DNA of 16,870 nucleotides, taken from assembly GCA_900169235.1 (NCBI GenBank), contig FWCC01000205.1:1-16870 (forward strand), given 5' to 3'. The position numbers and the translations under genes were made by a program. How positions within the stretch are numbered: position 1 is the first letter of the stretch; each line of letters starts with the position of its first letter. The notes beneath the pieces were generated by a model that saw nothing but the letters and a program-made list of their open reading frames with translations, did not search any database and had not been told where the DNA came from. The DNA comes from Zarea fungicola (taxonomy: Eukaryota; Ascomycota; Sordariomycetes; Hypocreales; Cordycipitaceae). This document shows positions 1-10,524 of this stretch, one piece after another.

Positions 1-400
1 TTTTAATATAATTTTAAATAATTTTATTATATTTCTTTCTAGCTCTTTTGTGGTTTAGAGAAGTGTCCCAAATGTGGGGGTGTCCCATAAGGGGGTGGTT
101 GACGTTAGTTGCTGACACCGCTGTTCCATGTTGGAGATGGCGTGGCGTTATAGGATTGCTCACGGCGAGTCATGTAACCGCGTCCAGGATGGCCACAGTA
201 CCAGTAACAACGGTCGCTCTTATTAGCATGACATGTGGCCCACAGGTTGGCGTATTGTGCCATGGGAGAGTTGTGAAGTAGGTGAATGTACCGGGAAGCC
301 TCCGTTTTCTCCACTGCATTTGCCCGCTGGTTAAGAAAGCGGTGTATCGCGACGGTAACACCGTTTTCTACTAACCCCGAAAACCTTACCTTCCCTCCTC

Positions 401-784
401 GAATTGCTATTATGTTGTGAGCTAGATGTCGTGAGATCCCGGGACTGCTATTGCGCGATATGTGGATTCGCATTTCCTTTTAGCTCACAAAACATAACCC
501 TTCGGCCAGGAAGAACAACCACGGCACAACCAGGCGCACGAGACCAACAGGATGACCCTGCAGAATCCAATGAGATAAATTAAAAGGGTGATTATTTTGA
601 TGCAGATCTACTATCCGAGGGGGATGTAGCTTGGGACCCTTTCCTCTCCAGTGATCAATTGGGTCATTATTCTAAACAAGTTACTATATCCCAGCCATCT
701 TCTTGCTACTTCCTATCCCTTTCCTCTCTTCGTGCTAGCCACAACGTCCATGACGGTTTGATCGCTCCCGTCACGGACCAGTAA
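401..784 (+). pseudogene. Decayed N-terminal fragment of a fungal CAICG-type (F-box-associated) protein
   Basis: One forward frame stays readable here except for an in-frame TAA at 581-583. It encodes the cysteine motif CYCAICG at 446-466 and, after a proline/acidic stretch, FDADLLSEGDVAW at 596-634. From memory, many ascomycete F-box-like proteins of unknown function begin with a CAICG motif followed by an acidic linker and a segment resembling YDP-L-S-D-W, and this order matches. There is no in-frame ATG ahead of the motif: the nearby ATGs at 414 and 426 lie in another frame and stop at once. Nothing like the rest of the family follows, and the frame ends at 782-784. I read it as a relic of a once longer gene. 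An alternative is an exon of a gene whose introns I cannot place. The family assignment rests on motif recall only. Confidence 0.33.
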
Positions 785-1002
785 GAAGTTTTGTATTGCG
801 TGTTAGGGATGTCCCGCCTTGGCTGGACATTGCTTGATCTTTTTAGTTCTCTGTGGCCCTGATGTACCCAGCAATACTGGTACTAACAGAAATTGGATGG
901 ACAAGATTGCGCAGATATACCAAGGACAACTTGAGCAGAATTCTCGATATCTAATAGCAATTAGGTTTGGTTATGACATAAATGTGGTATCGATTACCGG
1001 AT

Positions 1003-2166
1003 TCAGTTTCCCAACGATACACCAAGGGCTTTGTATATCATCTTGACATACGCCGCCGTATTGGGGTTACCGAAAGGGAGGTGGCCGGTTTGCATTTTGT
1101 TCATTACGTATGAGAATGACATGCGCCGTTCCGTATCGGCAACGACGATGGAACCACCCCATCCGCTCCAAAAACAAATCTTGCCTTTAGGAAGCACCTC
1201 ATTGAAGGTTGTGTCACCTGCTGTACAGAGCCCATAGCCTATGCCAAACTGTACCGATCTGCCTATAATCACGTCGATACCATGTGCCTGCTCCAGGAAG
1301 ACAAGTTCAATCGTCTCGGGTTTGAGTAGACGCACGCCATCAACCTCACCACCGAGCGCAATGGCCGACATGATTTTCGACAAGGCTCGCGCATTGCTAT
1401 GGCCATTGACAGCGCTCACATCAGCTGCGCGCCAGCCAGGCGTCATCGCGTCGGCGGCATTCCAACCAGGATTCATAATCGTCTTCAAGATCAGCTGCGG
1501 GGTGCCCTCTCGCAAAACCGTCGGCGTGCCCGTTGCCATTGCCAGCACCGCCACTCGGGACCAGTCCTCCTCCTTGACGCCTATTTGAATGTCGACATTT
1601 AATGGTTGTGCAATCTCTTTGGCAATGAATTGATTCATAGTCTTGCCCGTGACGCGAAAAACCAGCTCCCCCAGCAGGTAACCCATAGTCAGAGCGTGGT
1701 AGCCCGACGCAGTACCAGGCTCCCACCAAGGCGCTTGTTCAGCTAGTAGGCTTGCCGCCTTCTCGAAGTCATAGATATCTTGTAGCGCGACAGGCGTTTC
1801 CCAACCGCTCAGGCCAGAGGTATGTGAGAGCAAGTGCCTAACTTTCACATTCTCTTTGCCATTGGCGGCAAACTCGGGCCAGTACTTGGCGACATTTTCA
1901 TTAACGCCAAGGAGGCCACGGTCGACTAGTATGAGGATGGCAAAGGAAATAATAGTCTTTGTGGAAGACCAAATGTTGACGATCGTGTCCTTCTCCCAGG
2001 GCTGACTGCAGTCGGCGGAGGTGTAACCGCCCCAGATATCCACTACATGCCTGCCGTCAATGTTGACTGCAATGGCTGCACCTAGATCGTCCCCAGAGTT
2101 GATACGTTGTTGGAAAAAGCTTCGAAGCTCTGTGAAGCGGTCGGCACTGAAGCCCTTGACTGCCAT
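1003..2166 (-). CDS. Serine beta-lactamase-fold hydrolase/transesterase (class C / EstB / LovD-like)
   Basis: This intact, intronless frame of 387 residues has the length usual for the family. It carries the serine nucleophile motif SSTK at residues 67-70 (S-x-x-K), a tyrosine at 156 in SGYHA where the family's second catalytic motif lies, and FWSGWGGS at 332-339 in the place of the KTG-like motif of the third strand. HLLSHTSGLSGW (111-122) is the classic segment of this fold. No signal peptide is visible, so a cytosolic enzyme is likely. Fungal members include esterases, beta-lactam hydrolases and acyl-transferring enzymes such as LovD, often beside secondary-metabolite genes; the exact substrate cannot be read from sequence. 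The start lies in a good context (CAAA before ATG, G after it). It stands alone, and its nearest intact neighbour is the secreted-protein gene at 3882. Fold and catalytic residues are secure; biological role is open. Confidence 0.93.
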   Translation of the reverse strand: MAVKGFSADRFTELRSFFQQRINSGDDLGAAIAVNIDGRHVVDIWGGYTSADCSQPWEKDTIVNIWSSTKTIISFAILILVDRGLLGVNENVAKYWPEFAANGKENVKVRHLLSHTSGLSGWETPVALQDIYDFEKAASLLAEQAPWWEPGTASGYHALTMGYLLGELVFRVTGKTMNQFIAKEIAQPLNVDIQIGVKEEDWSRVAVLAMATGTPTVLREGTPQLILKTIMNPGWNAADAMTPGWRAADVSAVNGHSNARALSKIMSAIALGGEVDGVRLLKPETIELVFLEQAHGIDVIIGRSVQFGIGYGLCTAGDTTFNEVLPKGKICFWSGWGGSIVVADTERRMSFSYVMNKMQTGHLPFGNPNTAAYVKMIYKALGVSLGN

Positions 2167-2460
2167 TTTGCGTGAGCTTCACTTGTTATGCGAAGGCGAT
2201 GAAACGAAAAAGAACTGAAGGCTTGCCAAAAGCTTACAGAAATGAATACTCTTCTTAACCAAGTACATTTTGATGATAGCTTCATGATATACCACTAGGC
2301 TGAATAGGGAAGTAGCGGCGAGGTGACGGCCGAGTCAGCTAGTCCAACAAGAGCTATGCAGCGGAGCAAACGTGGGTGGGCTTCCATGGAATAGATATTT
2401 TACTGCGTGATAGCTCTTTTATCGCATTCGTCCTAAGTTGGAGATGGAATGAACTGTACG
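2167..2460 (-). other. Upstream region of the hydrolase gene
   Basis: This stretch precedes the ATG of the beta-lactamase-like gene on the minus strand and presumably holds its promoter. I see no clear TATA box and no coding frame that is more than a shadow. Confidence 0.4.
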
Positions 2461-2682
2461 TTATGTAGTTGTGAGGCTAGAAGATGCCTCTGCGGTAGCA
2501 ACTCTGTTGGTCACTATTTTTAGAGCAATGAAGATTGGGACAGCAAGCCACGCCCCGTTCTCACGAAACTTGCGTTTAAACCGCTGCCTGACCTCCACCG
2601 TGCTGGTTAGATACCAGGCAGCAAGCGTGCTTCCTTTGAACAGGGGACTCATCTTTTTTACTGCAGGAGACTCTGTGCTCAT
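2461..2682 (-). CDS. Doubtful small ORF, 73 residues, unknown
   Basis: This frame begins MSTESPAVKK in an acceptable start context and contains a basic, aromatic stretch (RQRFKRKF) followed by a moderately hydrophobic segment (WLAVPIFIALKIV) and a Ser/Thr-rich tail. The open frame extends upstream to 2793 but without better features. It lies upstream of, and in the same orientation as, the beta-lactamase-like gene. I do not recognise any family. An overlapping plus-strand frame of similar length exists at 2471-2719, so the chance-ORF explanation is serious. It may also be the end of a decayed gene. Confidence 0.18.
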   Translation of the reverse strand: MSTESPAVKKMSPLFKGSTLAAWYLTSTVEVRQRFKRKFRENGAWLAVPIFIALKIVTNRVATAEASSSLTTT

Positions 2683-3881
2683 CTCCGGGTTCGGCTGGAC
2701 TCCGATCCAGAGGCGGTGATCAGGAGATTTGTTGGTAGATCCTACAAGGTGCACGATAGCCCCCCTGAAATAATGCGAGCGCGCAACTTGCATAAGAAAA
2801 AGTATTGTATAATGAAGACTAAGAAAAACCCATAGTTAAGCAGACTATCCGAAGATTACGAAGCGCCTCCAGCACCACGCAGGGGTGACAGGCTTGGCGC
2901 ACTTTGTACAATTTCCAGCCCAAGTAGCTCCAACTACTCGCTAAGCATATTTTATTCTCCCTGCTTAAATATTTTAGTCTTCATTCAGAGACGCAGCGTA
3001 GCTAAAACGATCTCTCGTGGGTCACGTTGGACACCGTAGTTGTTGTTATGAGCACAAGCAGTTACGAGGCATGGTACTGAGACAGGCGTCTCCCAATACG
3101 TATGCTATTTGTAACTTGTTGTGATTCAAAAACTAGATACAGGTAGAGGAGGAATTCTTCTTCTATATACAGGAATTCAAAAGAAGGAAAAGCAAACAAC
3201 AAACAGGACAGATTCCTCTTTCCTCCCTAGCTGCCGTGATGGCTTCGTATCGGCGGCAGGAGTCAGGCCTCACAGGAAGAGCTGCTTGACCTAACTCAGT
3301 GGTCACAACAGTAGTTTCTACATCGATCGGTAAGGTAGCATGCTCTCTGGCGCACAATAGCTAGCTGCTCGCCAATTTGGGTGTGACGTGCAATTGCTTC
3401 AAGACTAAGCCAGACTGCCTTGCATAGCCGCCCTTGCCAACCTAGCCAGTCTAACAGAGGTACCTAAAGCAGTAGAGTGAAGTCTTATAGACTGGGTTTG
3501 TACGGAGTATGTGATGCTAATGTGACCAGGACAAGTAAAGTATTTGCTAAAATGCTATACCATCATAAGCAGTCATTAACAAAGACAGAGCCACAGGACC
3601 CTTTCCATTTCCTGTCTGTGCTGCGACCTCCCTCATACATGACTGCCTGCCGCATTACCTGGTAACACTTACACTGGTCACACTTACTATAGTGGCTATA
3701 TGAATATTGTGAAATTGCGTGTTGTATTAACATCTAGACCATGGAGCTGTAGACCATAAAAGCGTCCACAGCAGAGAGTTATCTGACCTAGCTGCTAAGG
3801 TCCGTTGCGGCTGTGAGCAATCTACATCGCGAGAATGACATTTATGGAAAATAGTCCGCTATACCTCCAACCAAATGCCCC
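2683..3881. other. Gene-free stretch
   Basis: Only short, overlapping chance frames (under about 65 residues) are present on either strand. None shows a signal peptide, domain motif or plausible splice-linked continuation. No repeat worth naming was seen. Confidence 0.5.
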
Positions 3882-4325
3882 TTAAAATTTGGTCTTGGTA
3901 AGGTCGCAGTTGAAATCGGGTAGGTGGCCACCAAAGGCGGGATCGTTGTTGAAAGCATCAAAAAGGGCAGACTTGAAAGCCGACAACTGATCCGACGGAG
4001 AATGCTTATCAAGGATAATGCTGAGAAACGCAGTTTTGAAAGGGTCAGGCTGCTTCGTGGTACTGCAGTCCAGGACATCATTGCGATTGATTGGCGGATT
4101 AAAGTGGTTGATGCTGGTTTCGAGGATCAAGTCGGCGCTGATTTTGCCGCAGAGGTTATTGTGTGGGTCGGAAACGCCGTTGATAGTCATACGAAACTCA
4201 TTCCCAATAGTTACTCCAACACCGTCGATCTGGTTCGAAGCGCTGCAGGAAGTGACAATGGCAGCTGCTCGTGCAACTGGGGCAGAAAGCCCGGCCAAGA
4301 GAACTGCGATGCCAGCTTTGTACAT
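3882..4325 (-). CDS. Small secreted four-cysteine protein (effector-like), unknown
   Basis: The 147-residue product starts with a typical signal peptide: M-Y-K, a hydrophobic run through about residue 15, then small residues (VARAAA) suiting cleavage near residue 20-22. The mature part has four cysteines (27, 59, 87, 140), which could form two disulfides, and no membrane segment, so export is expected. I do not recognise the family; size, secretion and even cysteine number fit the broad class of fungal secreted effector candidates but do not prove it. The minus frame is preferred over the overlapping plus frame (3924-4355) because of the signal peptide, a TATA-like run about 145 bases upstream (4469-4477), and a C/A- and C/T-rich leader just before the ATG, as is usual for highly expressed fungal genes. 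No intron is needed. Confidence 0.72.
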   Translation of the reverse strand: MYKAGIAVLLAGLSAPVARAAAIVTSCSASNQIDGVGVTIGNEFRMTINGVSDPHNNLCGKISADLILETSINHFNPPINRNDVLDCSTTKQPDPFKTAFLSIILDKHSPSDQLSAFKSALFDAFNNDPAFGGHLPDFNCDLTKTKF

Positions 4326-4468
4326 ATTGAAGGTAGGCTGTTAAGAGCAGGCTGAGAGAAATGATATTGAGGTAGAGGGAGATTGTGTGTAGTGGTGTGT
4401 ATCTGATGGAGTAGTTTGTTTGTGAAGGTGTGTTGGTGAAGAGCCAAAATTGTAAGAGATTTGAAGTG

Positions 4469-4477
4469 ATATATATA
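4469..4477 (-). promoter_or_regulatory. TATA-like element of the secreted-protein gene
   Basis: A 9-base alternating A/T run lies about 144 bases upstream of the ATG at 4325. Between the two is a purine-poor leader on the coding strand, rich in CA and CT. The spacing fits a core promoter with a leader of roughly 100 bases. Confidence 0.5.
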
Positions 4478-4478
4478 C

Positions 4479-7400
4479 TTTTGGTGCAGTCATGAACGCC
4501 TCTCAGCATATATTCACAGTTTACTCTCTCGCCACTCAAAAACGTGTCGCTTATGCCCTGAGGCTGGTAAATTCCACCAACTGCATCCTTGATTCAACTT
4601 CTGCAGCTTACACCGGCACGCGTGTGAGTTATTTTCTTTTTTCTTTTTATGTAAGAGTCTATAATTAACATCGGCTCAGTATGCTTCGCCTCACAGCAAG
4701 GACGCAAGACCATTCATACATGAACTAATAAAAACAATGCTCGGTGAATTACAAGTGTCGCGTGCATGCGGTCGACGGAAGCACAACGGAACCTTCAAAT
4801 TCGATGGGGTGGGGTGATATAAAATTACCGGTGTCAGCTAATCCCCTGCTCAATCAATATGATATAGGCTTAGCCCCCCGATAATGATCTTTGTCATTGT
4901 CTTTTTTTGGTATTTAGAGTGGGTTATTATGCCAAAATGCGCATTTTTTGCCGTTTACTAGGCTCCTAAGTAGTTTACAATCAGTAACCTTACAAAGTAC
5001 CTTTTTTCTACTAACCTAAAAGCGACTAGCAGAAGCAAAAACACCTCTTGTTCTGTTAAACTTTTTGCCGCGGGCCAAGACAAAAACAGTTAATAGCCTC
5101 ACAGCTCCTTGCTTATGTTGACGTACAATGCCCAGTATAGCCGTAGTCCATATGACTCTAAGCAGGTTTATGCAGATCGAAACATTGCCACAGCCACAGT
5201 CTGAATGTCCATTTTAGTGGCCAAAAGGGTTAGGGTTAGGTATTCTGTGAAGTTACTGTCCGGGAAAGGGACCGGCAGTTGCGAATCCAATCCAAGTATC
5301 GCTATCAGGGCATAGAAGGTACCCTGCAAATTGAATGCTAGGGATGCATGGCTATGGCCTGGTATTACTTGATCGTTTGGTTTACTGTGGTCGAGTGGTT
5401 GCCCAACACTCTTGTCCATAGAATCGTGCAGAGAGGGTTGCCAGGAGTAGCGAGAGTTGCCAAGACGATAGTTACCACAAGACTTGATACAGCTGTTGCG
5501 CATCTCGATACCTGCCGAGAGAGCGAAATGTGTCAATGACGGCGATGTTGTGATAACTGACCTGTTTTGTCAAGCAATGTATCCAGGGAAGCCTGACGCC
5601 CGATGAAGGCTTCCCTCAGTCAACACCGAGATACAAGAAGTTAGGCCATAACACCGCTCTAGAAGGTTTTCCTATCCGTCGTTTGCTTTTATTTGCTTCC
5701 AAATTCCTATTTAAAGGGAAGGGATTCCTCCCCCAGCCGCGCTAGACTTTTAATATCATCAAGTTACATTTACATCCCTGCTAAGAGATGCCTTTCGCAG
5801 CACCGTACATCGTAACTACGTGTGATAGTACGAACAGTCGATGAGCGCCAAGGCCTGTAAAGAAACCACTGCTGCGATAATATTTCCCCAAGCAAGTTCA
5901 TATCTCTCAGCTTAGAACGGGGCATGTTAAGCTGCAAGATCAGTATTTCGGATCATGTGACGCTTTTACTGAGCCAAGATGGACAAAAGAAAGTCATCGA
6001 GTCTCGAGCCAAGAAGCGCATAAGGCTTCCGGAAATAAGAAGCAGAATGCTGACGCAGTCGTCAACTCACGTCACTAGCCTCATCTGCATGCATTGACGG
6101 AGTATTGGTCGTTGCTCTTGGTGGGCCTTCCGTCACCACTTGTCTACTAGTTATTTGTTGCGCGGGGTGTGATTATCGACACAACATGGGAGACGGCTTG
6201 GCGGAGCCTACACTATTGTAGGTATAGTGAATTAAGCACCATTTCCAAGGCCACCCCATAAGGTGGCGCGGTCACACACCTCTTCGCAGCCTCTCTTCTC
6301 TAGCTAATCAACACATCCGTATCTATGAGAATTTCCTGCTCTGCGTGAGATTATTAGTACCAGTTCTTAATTTGCTAGACGCAGCAGCCGGCGCGTCACT
6401 AGCATGTGCTGCCGGTATATTGTATGACGAAAAGCTATCTTAGCCTTTCACATGTTAATAGCCCACACGCGTCCCGTTTCCAGGATGAGGCGGGATTGAC
6501 AATGCAGCTTCTACCAGCGCCCATATGGGACTCGATATCTCCATGTCACCGACCGCCTCGGCCTGTCTCTACTACCAAGGATATGTGCTTGATTGAGCGG
6601 ACCCCGGTAGACTCGCGTTCCTAGGCTCTACATGGGGTGGTAGCGATTGCTCCCTGTGATACGGCCACAATATACTCATAAATCTGATGAAAAAAACTTA
6701 CATCATCTCGTTTGCGAGTTGGTCTATCAATCTTCTGGCCAAATGCAAGTGCTTTTCATTAAGCCACTGAGTGACGTAAGGCTCTTCAGAGCTAGCACCA
6801 GTTGTATATGCAGGTTGTCTACAATATGTGCGCCAGGTTTACCCCAGTGCCAACCCCATTTATGGAATCATTGTATCTTATTGTCTTGCATAATTCTATG
6901 GCTTTTAGCGCTCACCTTCTACGTTGCTCCGTAGGCGATCGCTCAACGAGCAATTATGAGGAACGACTGAAGTAGACATAATTATCACATCGAGAAGAGT
7001 ATCATTTGCATACCATACTATTGGCAAAAGTATGATACTGCCAATCTAGAAAAAATTTTTTACGGAATTGTACTGCAATGGAAAATGTCAGATGCTACCA
7101 AGCTATGGAGCGGTCGAAGTGTGTTCCGCCAGCGATATAGGACCAGAACTATGTCTAGAGTAGGAGGTACGTACCTATGCCTCCGCATGCCTACTGAATG
7201 TCCGTCCCCAGCTACATTTATTGAAGTACAATTGTAGAATGCCGCACGCCGAGATAGGATCCTTTGCCGTCGTTCTGAGCCCTGCTTGGAGTGCTCTGGA
7301 AAGAGTGCTCTAGGCCACTATTTGGTAATAACTCGAATATATAAGCGGATAATACAAAATTGCGTAACTTTCCATCCCAAATGAACACGGCTATATCCAG

Positions 7401-8160
7401 CGCCGGCGGTCGGCGACAAACCCCAGCATGTCCGGCAGCCGTCAGCTGAAACAAAAGGGTCTGGACGGGTAGGGCGGTTATGTGGCAGTCTTAACGGCTA
7501 CAACTCTGCCTTGAAGCGGAAGTCGCCGTGAGAAAATAATTACGGGATAGATGCCGTCAGGCGTTGGAATAAAGGGTCCTGTAGGCGTGGCGGCGATTCC
7601 TAAAGAAGATAAAAGGGGTGGCTGGAGCTGACGCTGAAGAAGACCTAGCATTTACTCCAACTAAATGGAAACATGGAAGTATCGGCGACGGGGCACTCCA
7701 CTTCGCTTTAGAACGACTGTGAACCTTGGTACATAGTCCATTGAACAACGGCTTCTAGACGCGCTTCTTTTCAGTTTTGGGACCGAGGCTGTGTTCTTGT
7801 ATATCTGTCCAAGTAAATAAAGAACTGATTTAAAGCTTTGCGCTTTTATATTGCTTGATGATAATACTTGCAGCTAAGCACGTAATAAAGACGCAGCTGC
7901 TTCATTCGGGAGTTGTTCCAGATTTCAGTAGACGCCTGTACTAGTTGGTCAGTTGGAATGGCAGCCAATTTTAGAGATGGAGAGAGGAGACAACCGATAT
8001 CGCCGACGAGTATCCCACGGGGTTTAAATAGGAAACTGTGCTTTATCTCTAATTCGATGGAATGGTGGCGTAAAGTTTTGTAGGAATTGCTCTGCAAGTG
8101 GTAGATATTATGGAATAAGCGAAGATGAGGGCAGCACCGAAAGTGACGCGATTAATGAAA
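4479..8160. other. Long gene-poor stretch
   Basis: I find no gene I can support on either strand. The largest open frames (5168-5536 minus, 122 codons; 6647-6934 plus, 95 codons) have no recognisable motif, signal peptide or splice-linked extension. A promoter-like arrangement occurs at 5708-5790 (TATTTAAA, then a pyrimidine-rich leader, then an ATG at 5788), but the frame stops after 17 codons and no convincing intron rescues it; it may mark the start of a decayed gene. There is a short telomere-type repeat at 5226-5240 and a 12-base perfect palindrome (AGGTACGTACCT) at 7165-7176. Base composition is not strongly AT-rich, so heavy RIP is not obvious. Confidence 0.5.
5226..5240 (+). repeat. 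Short interstitial telomere-like repeat (TTAGGG, about 2.5 copies)
   Basis: The sequence AGGGTTAGGGTTAGG matches the common filamentous-fungal telomere unit TTAGGG. At about two and a half units it is far too short to be a telomere and may be chance or a scar of end joining. Confidence 0.55.
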
Positions 8161-8171
8161 TATCGGTTTAC

Positions 8172-8181
8172 GGTGAGAAAT
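8172..8181 (+). promoter_or_regulatory. Possible copy of the cluster promoter element
   Basis: GGTGAGAAAT occurs here, about 600 bases upstream of the acetyltransferase start. The identical 10 bases occur at 14865-14874 in the divergent promoter of the RiPP precursor and UstYa genes. A single distant match is weak evidence of shared control. Confidence 0.2.
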
Positions 8182-8778
8182 GCACATGTGTACAGCCATT
8201 TAGAAAAATTTCAAAAACAGTTAAATTTAGCAAAACCAGGCAACATTAGCAGTCCTTGGTTTGTTTTGCACCTAGTCAACATCCTAACTTGAAGGTCAAA
8301 CACAGTTGTGCGTATTTAACTTCCTAGGCTAAGGAGTAGCAAGCCTGGCCACCAACTAAGAAGTAATGCACCGAATCGGTTGACCAACATACAAACTACG
8401 GACCCGGAGCACTCCAACTGTTTCCGAAAATCCACAGCATGGTTTCGCAAAACTGACTCACTTTGACCGCCGTTTCTACTAATGTGAATTGCTCGATAAT
8501 GATTTTGTTTATGCGATGTTCCGTTCCGCTGATGGTGCGGTGCAGACGTGCTCCGCCAAGGCTGGGCGAGACCAACGCAATCGGGAAGTCATCGCGAACA
8601 GCTCTCACCGGACCAACATGTAGAAGAAGCCGGTCCACATCCGGCCCCATTATATTCATTGCTAGTACTGGATTCGGAGAGGAGACTCTTGTTCGACTTT
8701 ATTAAGCATCGTTGCCTCCTCGTCGTTGATTTTCCTTTCAATTTCTTCAGCCTCCCTCTTCCTTTTCTCGGCGCCGTC

Positions 8779-9796
8779 ATGTCGCTTTCAAAGGAAGAGG
8801 TATCTCGCGTATTGGCGCTTGTCGGTATGCCAGAGGACATGCGCAGCGGATGCGATGACCTCACCTATCTGCGCCGTCTAATGCGTCTGTTTGGGCAAGC
8901 TGTGCCATTTGGCAGCCTCGCATTGCACTATTCGCCTGGCCGCTTCATTTCGCTTAATATGGATGACCTGTTCGAAAAAATAGTCGAGAATGGTCATGGA
9001 GGCTACTGCATGGAGTTGAATAGCTTATTTGCCGCTTTGCTGCAGGCACTAGGGTTCATGACTGTAACCGTTGGAGGACGCGTGGCTAAGGGCCAAGGAC
9101 ACTTTTCCGGACCGTGAGTAGGAACTGAATTTTGATCCAGCTCGAATGGGAAGCGGTTGGACTTATGAGGCGTTCTCATTTCTTAGGACACATATGGCAA
9201 TGATCGTAAAAATTAAGGATGACCGTTATCTTGTTGACGTTGGGTTTGGTCCTTCTGCAGCCTTCCAGCCGATACCCTTGGTCAAGACGTCGCCTGTGAA
9301 TTCCTTCCCAATCATTGGCACCCGCCGGGGGAAGCTGGAATTTACCAGCCTGGACCTGCATACTGACGCCTCCCAGCGGGCGTGGGTGTACTCGACGCAG
9401 CATAACGCAGAGTCAGAATGGACGCAGCAGTATGCCGTGACGGAGCAAGAACTGGCCAAACCAGATTACGAGGTCATGAATCACTTTACGAGCACGCATC
9501 CCACAGCATTCTTTGTGCAAAACGTGTTAATAGTCAAAGTCATCTGCGACAACGTTGAAGTAGACGACTTTGAACCGAAGCAGATCATCACGCTGTTCCG
9601 GGATCGGCTGAGATTTAATACGCCTGGTGTTAGCGAACCCAAGATCGTAGTACTAGCGAGTGAAGAGGAACGTGTGGCCGTTATCAAGGAGCAGTTTGGT
9701 ATCACATTGACTAGGCGGGAGAGAGAGAGCATTGAGGGCCATGAGAGTGCTATTGCGCCACAAAGGTCGACTGATGCTATTATCAGTAGGCCATAA
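8779..9796 (+). CDS. Arylamine N-acetyltransferase (NAT family), two exons
   Basis: Exons are 8779-9113 and 9187-9796, joined across a 73-base intron with GTGAGT donor and TTAG acceptor, giving 314 residues, a usual NAT length. The family transfers an acyl group (acetyl, or malonyl in some Fusarium enzymes) from CoA to arylamines through a Cys-His-Asp triad. All three residues are present: C77 in HGGYCMELN, H114 in PTHMA, which spans the splice junction and supports it, and D129 in LVDVGFGP. VPFGSLALHYS (42-52) is the family's N-terminal signature in altered form. Two departures from the usual pattern are visible: His73 where RGGYC normally has Arg, and Gly-Ser where VPFEN is normal. A pyrimidine-rich leader precedes the chosen ATG; the upstream extension of the frame lacks NAT-like sequence. 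The enzyme is probably cytosolic. Fungal NATs include FDB2-type enzymes that detoxify plant benzoxazolinone products; the substrate here is unknown. Confidence 0.93.
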
Positions 9797-10491
9797 CCCT
9801 GATTGACAACTAGAAAAATCAAATAAGTCACGTATTTGAAACCTCTTCCTCCAGTGTTCACTGTCGCATTTTCGGCAACTAAAGCAGCGATTGCTACATT
9901 ACCTAGTCATGATGCGTTACAGGGTATTAGTGGGTAAGAGAGGTTTGTCGATATTGCAATCCGTGTCAGGTCCTTGAGTTTAAGATAGCCAGCGTCAAAT
10001 AGTTTTAAGAAAGTGATTGTAATGATAAGATAGTGCACTGCTCGGTGAAATGCCCATCTCGGCAATGAAACAATAAAATACATTACTATCTTAAGAGCGA
10101 ACATAAGTCAAATGAGAAGGACTCATTGGGATACATTTCGCCTGTTAGGTTCCGAACTAAGCAAGCAAGTCCCAAACTTTTACCAACCAGTTACTGACAA
10201 CCTGGGGCTCTTTCATGGCTGCGAGCTCATCCATCTCATTCTTACCAGAGGCACAACTGATATCAGAATAATCACAAAGTGGCTCGCATGTGGTTGTAGT
10301 GACCGCCCCTATGGCTAGGCGTCCAGCGTGTTGTTATGAATCATGGCGGAGCAGCCCCAAGTGTAGGCTTTTTGGCAGAGTTTAGAAATACCGGAGCTAC
10401 GCTATTCTTTAACACCAGCATATGTACGGTTGAGCATCTTGAGAATGGTCAATCCAACCGATCAATTCATTCGATGCCAAGTCGTGCGAGT

Positions 10492-10524
10492 ATCGAATCG
10501 AATAGGTAGTCTGTTCGATTCGAT
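10492..10524. repeat. Inverted repeat (11-base arms, 11-base loop)
   Basis: ATCGAATCGAA (10492-10502) is followed by its exact reverse complement at 10514-10524. Further GATTCG units occur just downstream (to about 10557), so this may be a small simple-sequence patch rather than a functional hairpin. Confidence 0.6.

Noticed and set aside
1..45. AT-rich start of the window as a possible RIP-mutated element
   Set aside because: Only about 45 bases are strongly AT-rich; no transposon coding or terminal repeats are visible.
105..473. 122-codon minus-strand open frame
   Set aside because: No recognisable domain, and it overlaps the plus-strand relic carrying CYCAICG.
3924..4355. 143-codon plus-strand frame over the secreted-protein gene
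   Set aside because: The minus frame has a signal peptide, TATA-like element and a proper leader; the plus frame has none of these.
5168..5536. 122-codon minus-strand open frame
   Set aside because: No motif, signal peptide or splice continuation; composition looks like chance.
5708..5841. Promoter-like stretch with TATTTAAA and an ATG at 5788
   Set aside because: The frame stops after 17 codons and no donor/acceptor pair gives a convincing longer protein.
7165..7176. 12-base perfect palindrome AGGTACGTACCT
   Set aside because: A single short palindrome in empty DNA, expected by chance at this scale and not tied to a gene.
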